Below, piece by piece: positions 63,818 to 64,000 of a DNA stretch of 64,000 nucleotides. Numbering within the stretch: position 1 is the first letter of the stretch; the number at the start of each line of letters is the position of its first letter. The stretch spans positions 124,001-188,000 of the forward strand of contig NZ_JAEEGC010000007.1 in assembly GCF_019207025.1 (NCBI RefSeq), read 5' to 3'. Below the pieces are notes generated by a model. The model was not told where the DNA came from. It saw only the letters and a program-made list of their open reading frames with translations, and did not search any database. Position numbers and translations under genes: made by a program. The DNA comes from Clostridium thailandense. Lineage in GTDB: Bacteria > Bacillota > Clostridia > Clostridiales > Clostridiaceae.

Positions 63818-64000
63818 TTATTAGTTTTTTGAGTCGTGCACTTGCAATGAGCACACCACTATTATTTGGATCTATTTCGGAAGTTATAGCAGAAAGATCA
63901 GGTATAATGGTTACTGCGATTGAAGGTATATGTTTAATTGGTGCATGGGGAGGTTTTGTGGGTACCTATCTCACAGGAAGTGCAGCTATTGGTCTTATGA
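63814..64000 (+). CDS. Nucleoside-type ABC transporter permease (second, cut by window end)
   Basis: ATG at 63814 overlaps the previous stop codon in ATGA. The visible 62 residues (TPLLFGSISEVIAERSGIM, then a GICLIGAWGGFV segment) match the start of the second BPD_transp_2 permease of BMP-type importers. It completes the heterodimeric channel. The end is outside the window. Confidence 0.88.
   Translation, partial: MIISFLSRALAMSTPLLFGSISEVIAERSGIMVTAIEGICLIGAWGGFVGTYLTGSAAIGLM

Overview
The window looks like chromosomal DNA of a strictly anaerobic, low-GC Clostridium-type Firmicute. Base composition is AT-rich, ribosome binding sites are strong GGAGG types, and TTG and GTG starts are common. 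Leaders include two T-boxes and a lysine riboswitch. The [FeFe]-hydrogenase maturase HydE and a desulfoferrodoxin point to anaerobic life. The species cannot be named from what is visible.

Layout. 1-4.3 kb: end of an unidentified beta-rich protein, a chemoreceptor, and a two-gene unit with a phosphodiester-glycosidase-like protein. 4.3-5.15 kb: a compositionally odd patch with a broken ORF and a small double zinc-knuckle protein. 5.3-8.35 kb: tandem DUF445 membrane proteins and a small conserved protein. 8.4-13.4 kb (minus strand): a five-gene unit of secreted protein, ABC exporter and two-component system. 13.6-21 kb: T-box-controlled proS, an M20 amidohydrolase, ftsH and helD. 21.2-30.8 kb: hydE, a split ATPase gene and an M18 aminopeptidase. 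30.9-33.8 kb: lysine-riboswitch-controlled lysC-lysA. 33.9-42.6 kb: a 2874-residue cyclic-beta-glucan-synthase-like enzyme. 42.6-57.2 kb: housekeeping genes (desulfoferrodoxin, T-box trpS, HAD phosphatase, prfC, PAP2 protein, ECF S-component, tyrS, tsaE-tsaB-rimI, tRNA-Trp). 57.5-64 kb: a YesMN-type two-component system followed by a BMP-family nucleoside-type ABC importer that runs off the window.

The most striking structure is at 23.13-28.96 kb. A minus-strand ATPase gene, recognised as the PRK06851 type with two P-loops, is cut in two. Its N-terminal part lies at 28958-29243 and its C-terminal part at 22310-23131. The 5833 bp between them is bounded by direct 7-bp CTACATG repeats and ends with a large serine recombinase gene that points at one junction. 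Joining the two parts through the 7 bp restores one in-frame 366-codon protein. The element carries a GlnK/GlnL-like two-component system, a divergent glutamate/dicarboxylate-type symporter, a 43-residue basic protein (possible excision factor) and the recombinase. It therefore looks like a compact, precisely excisable element, formally similar to the skin-type elements that interrupt and restore genes.

Other non-coding structure includes a 234-bp multi-hairpin repeat with terminal inverted repeats after tyrS, a dispersed TCTGACGTA-type motif and stem-loop in several gaps, and a 14-bp perfect inverted repeat in the control region of the element's symporter. All assignments are from reading sequence and family memory; no database search was run.
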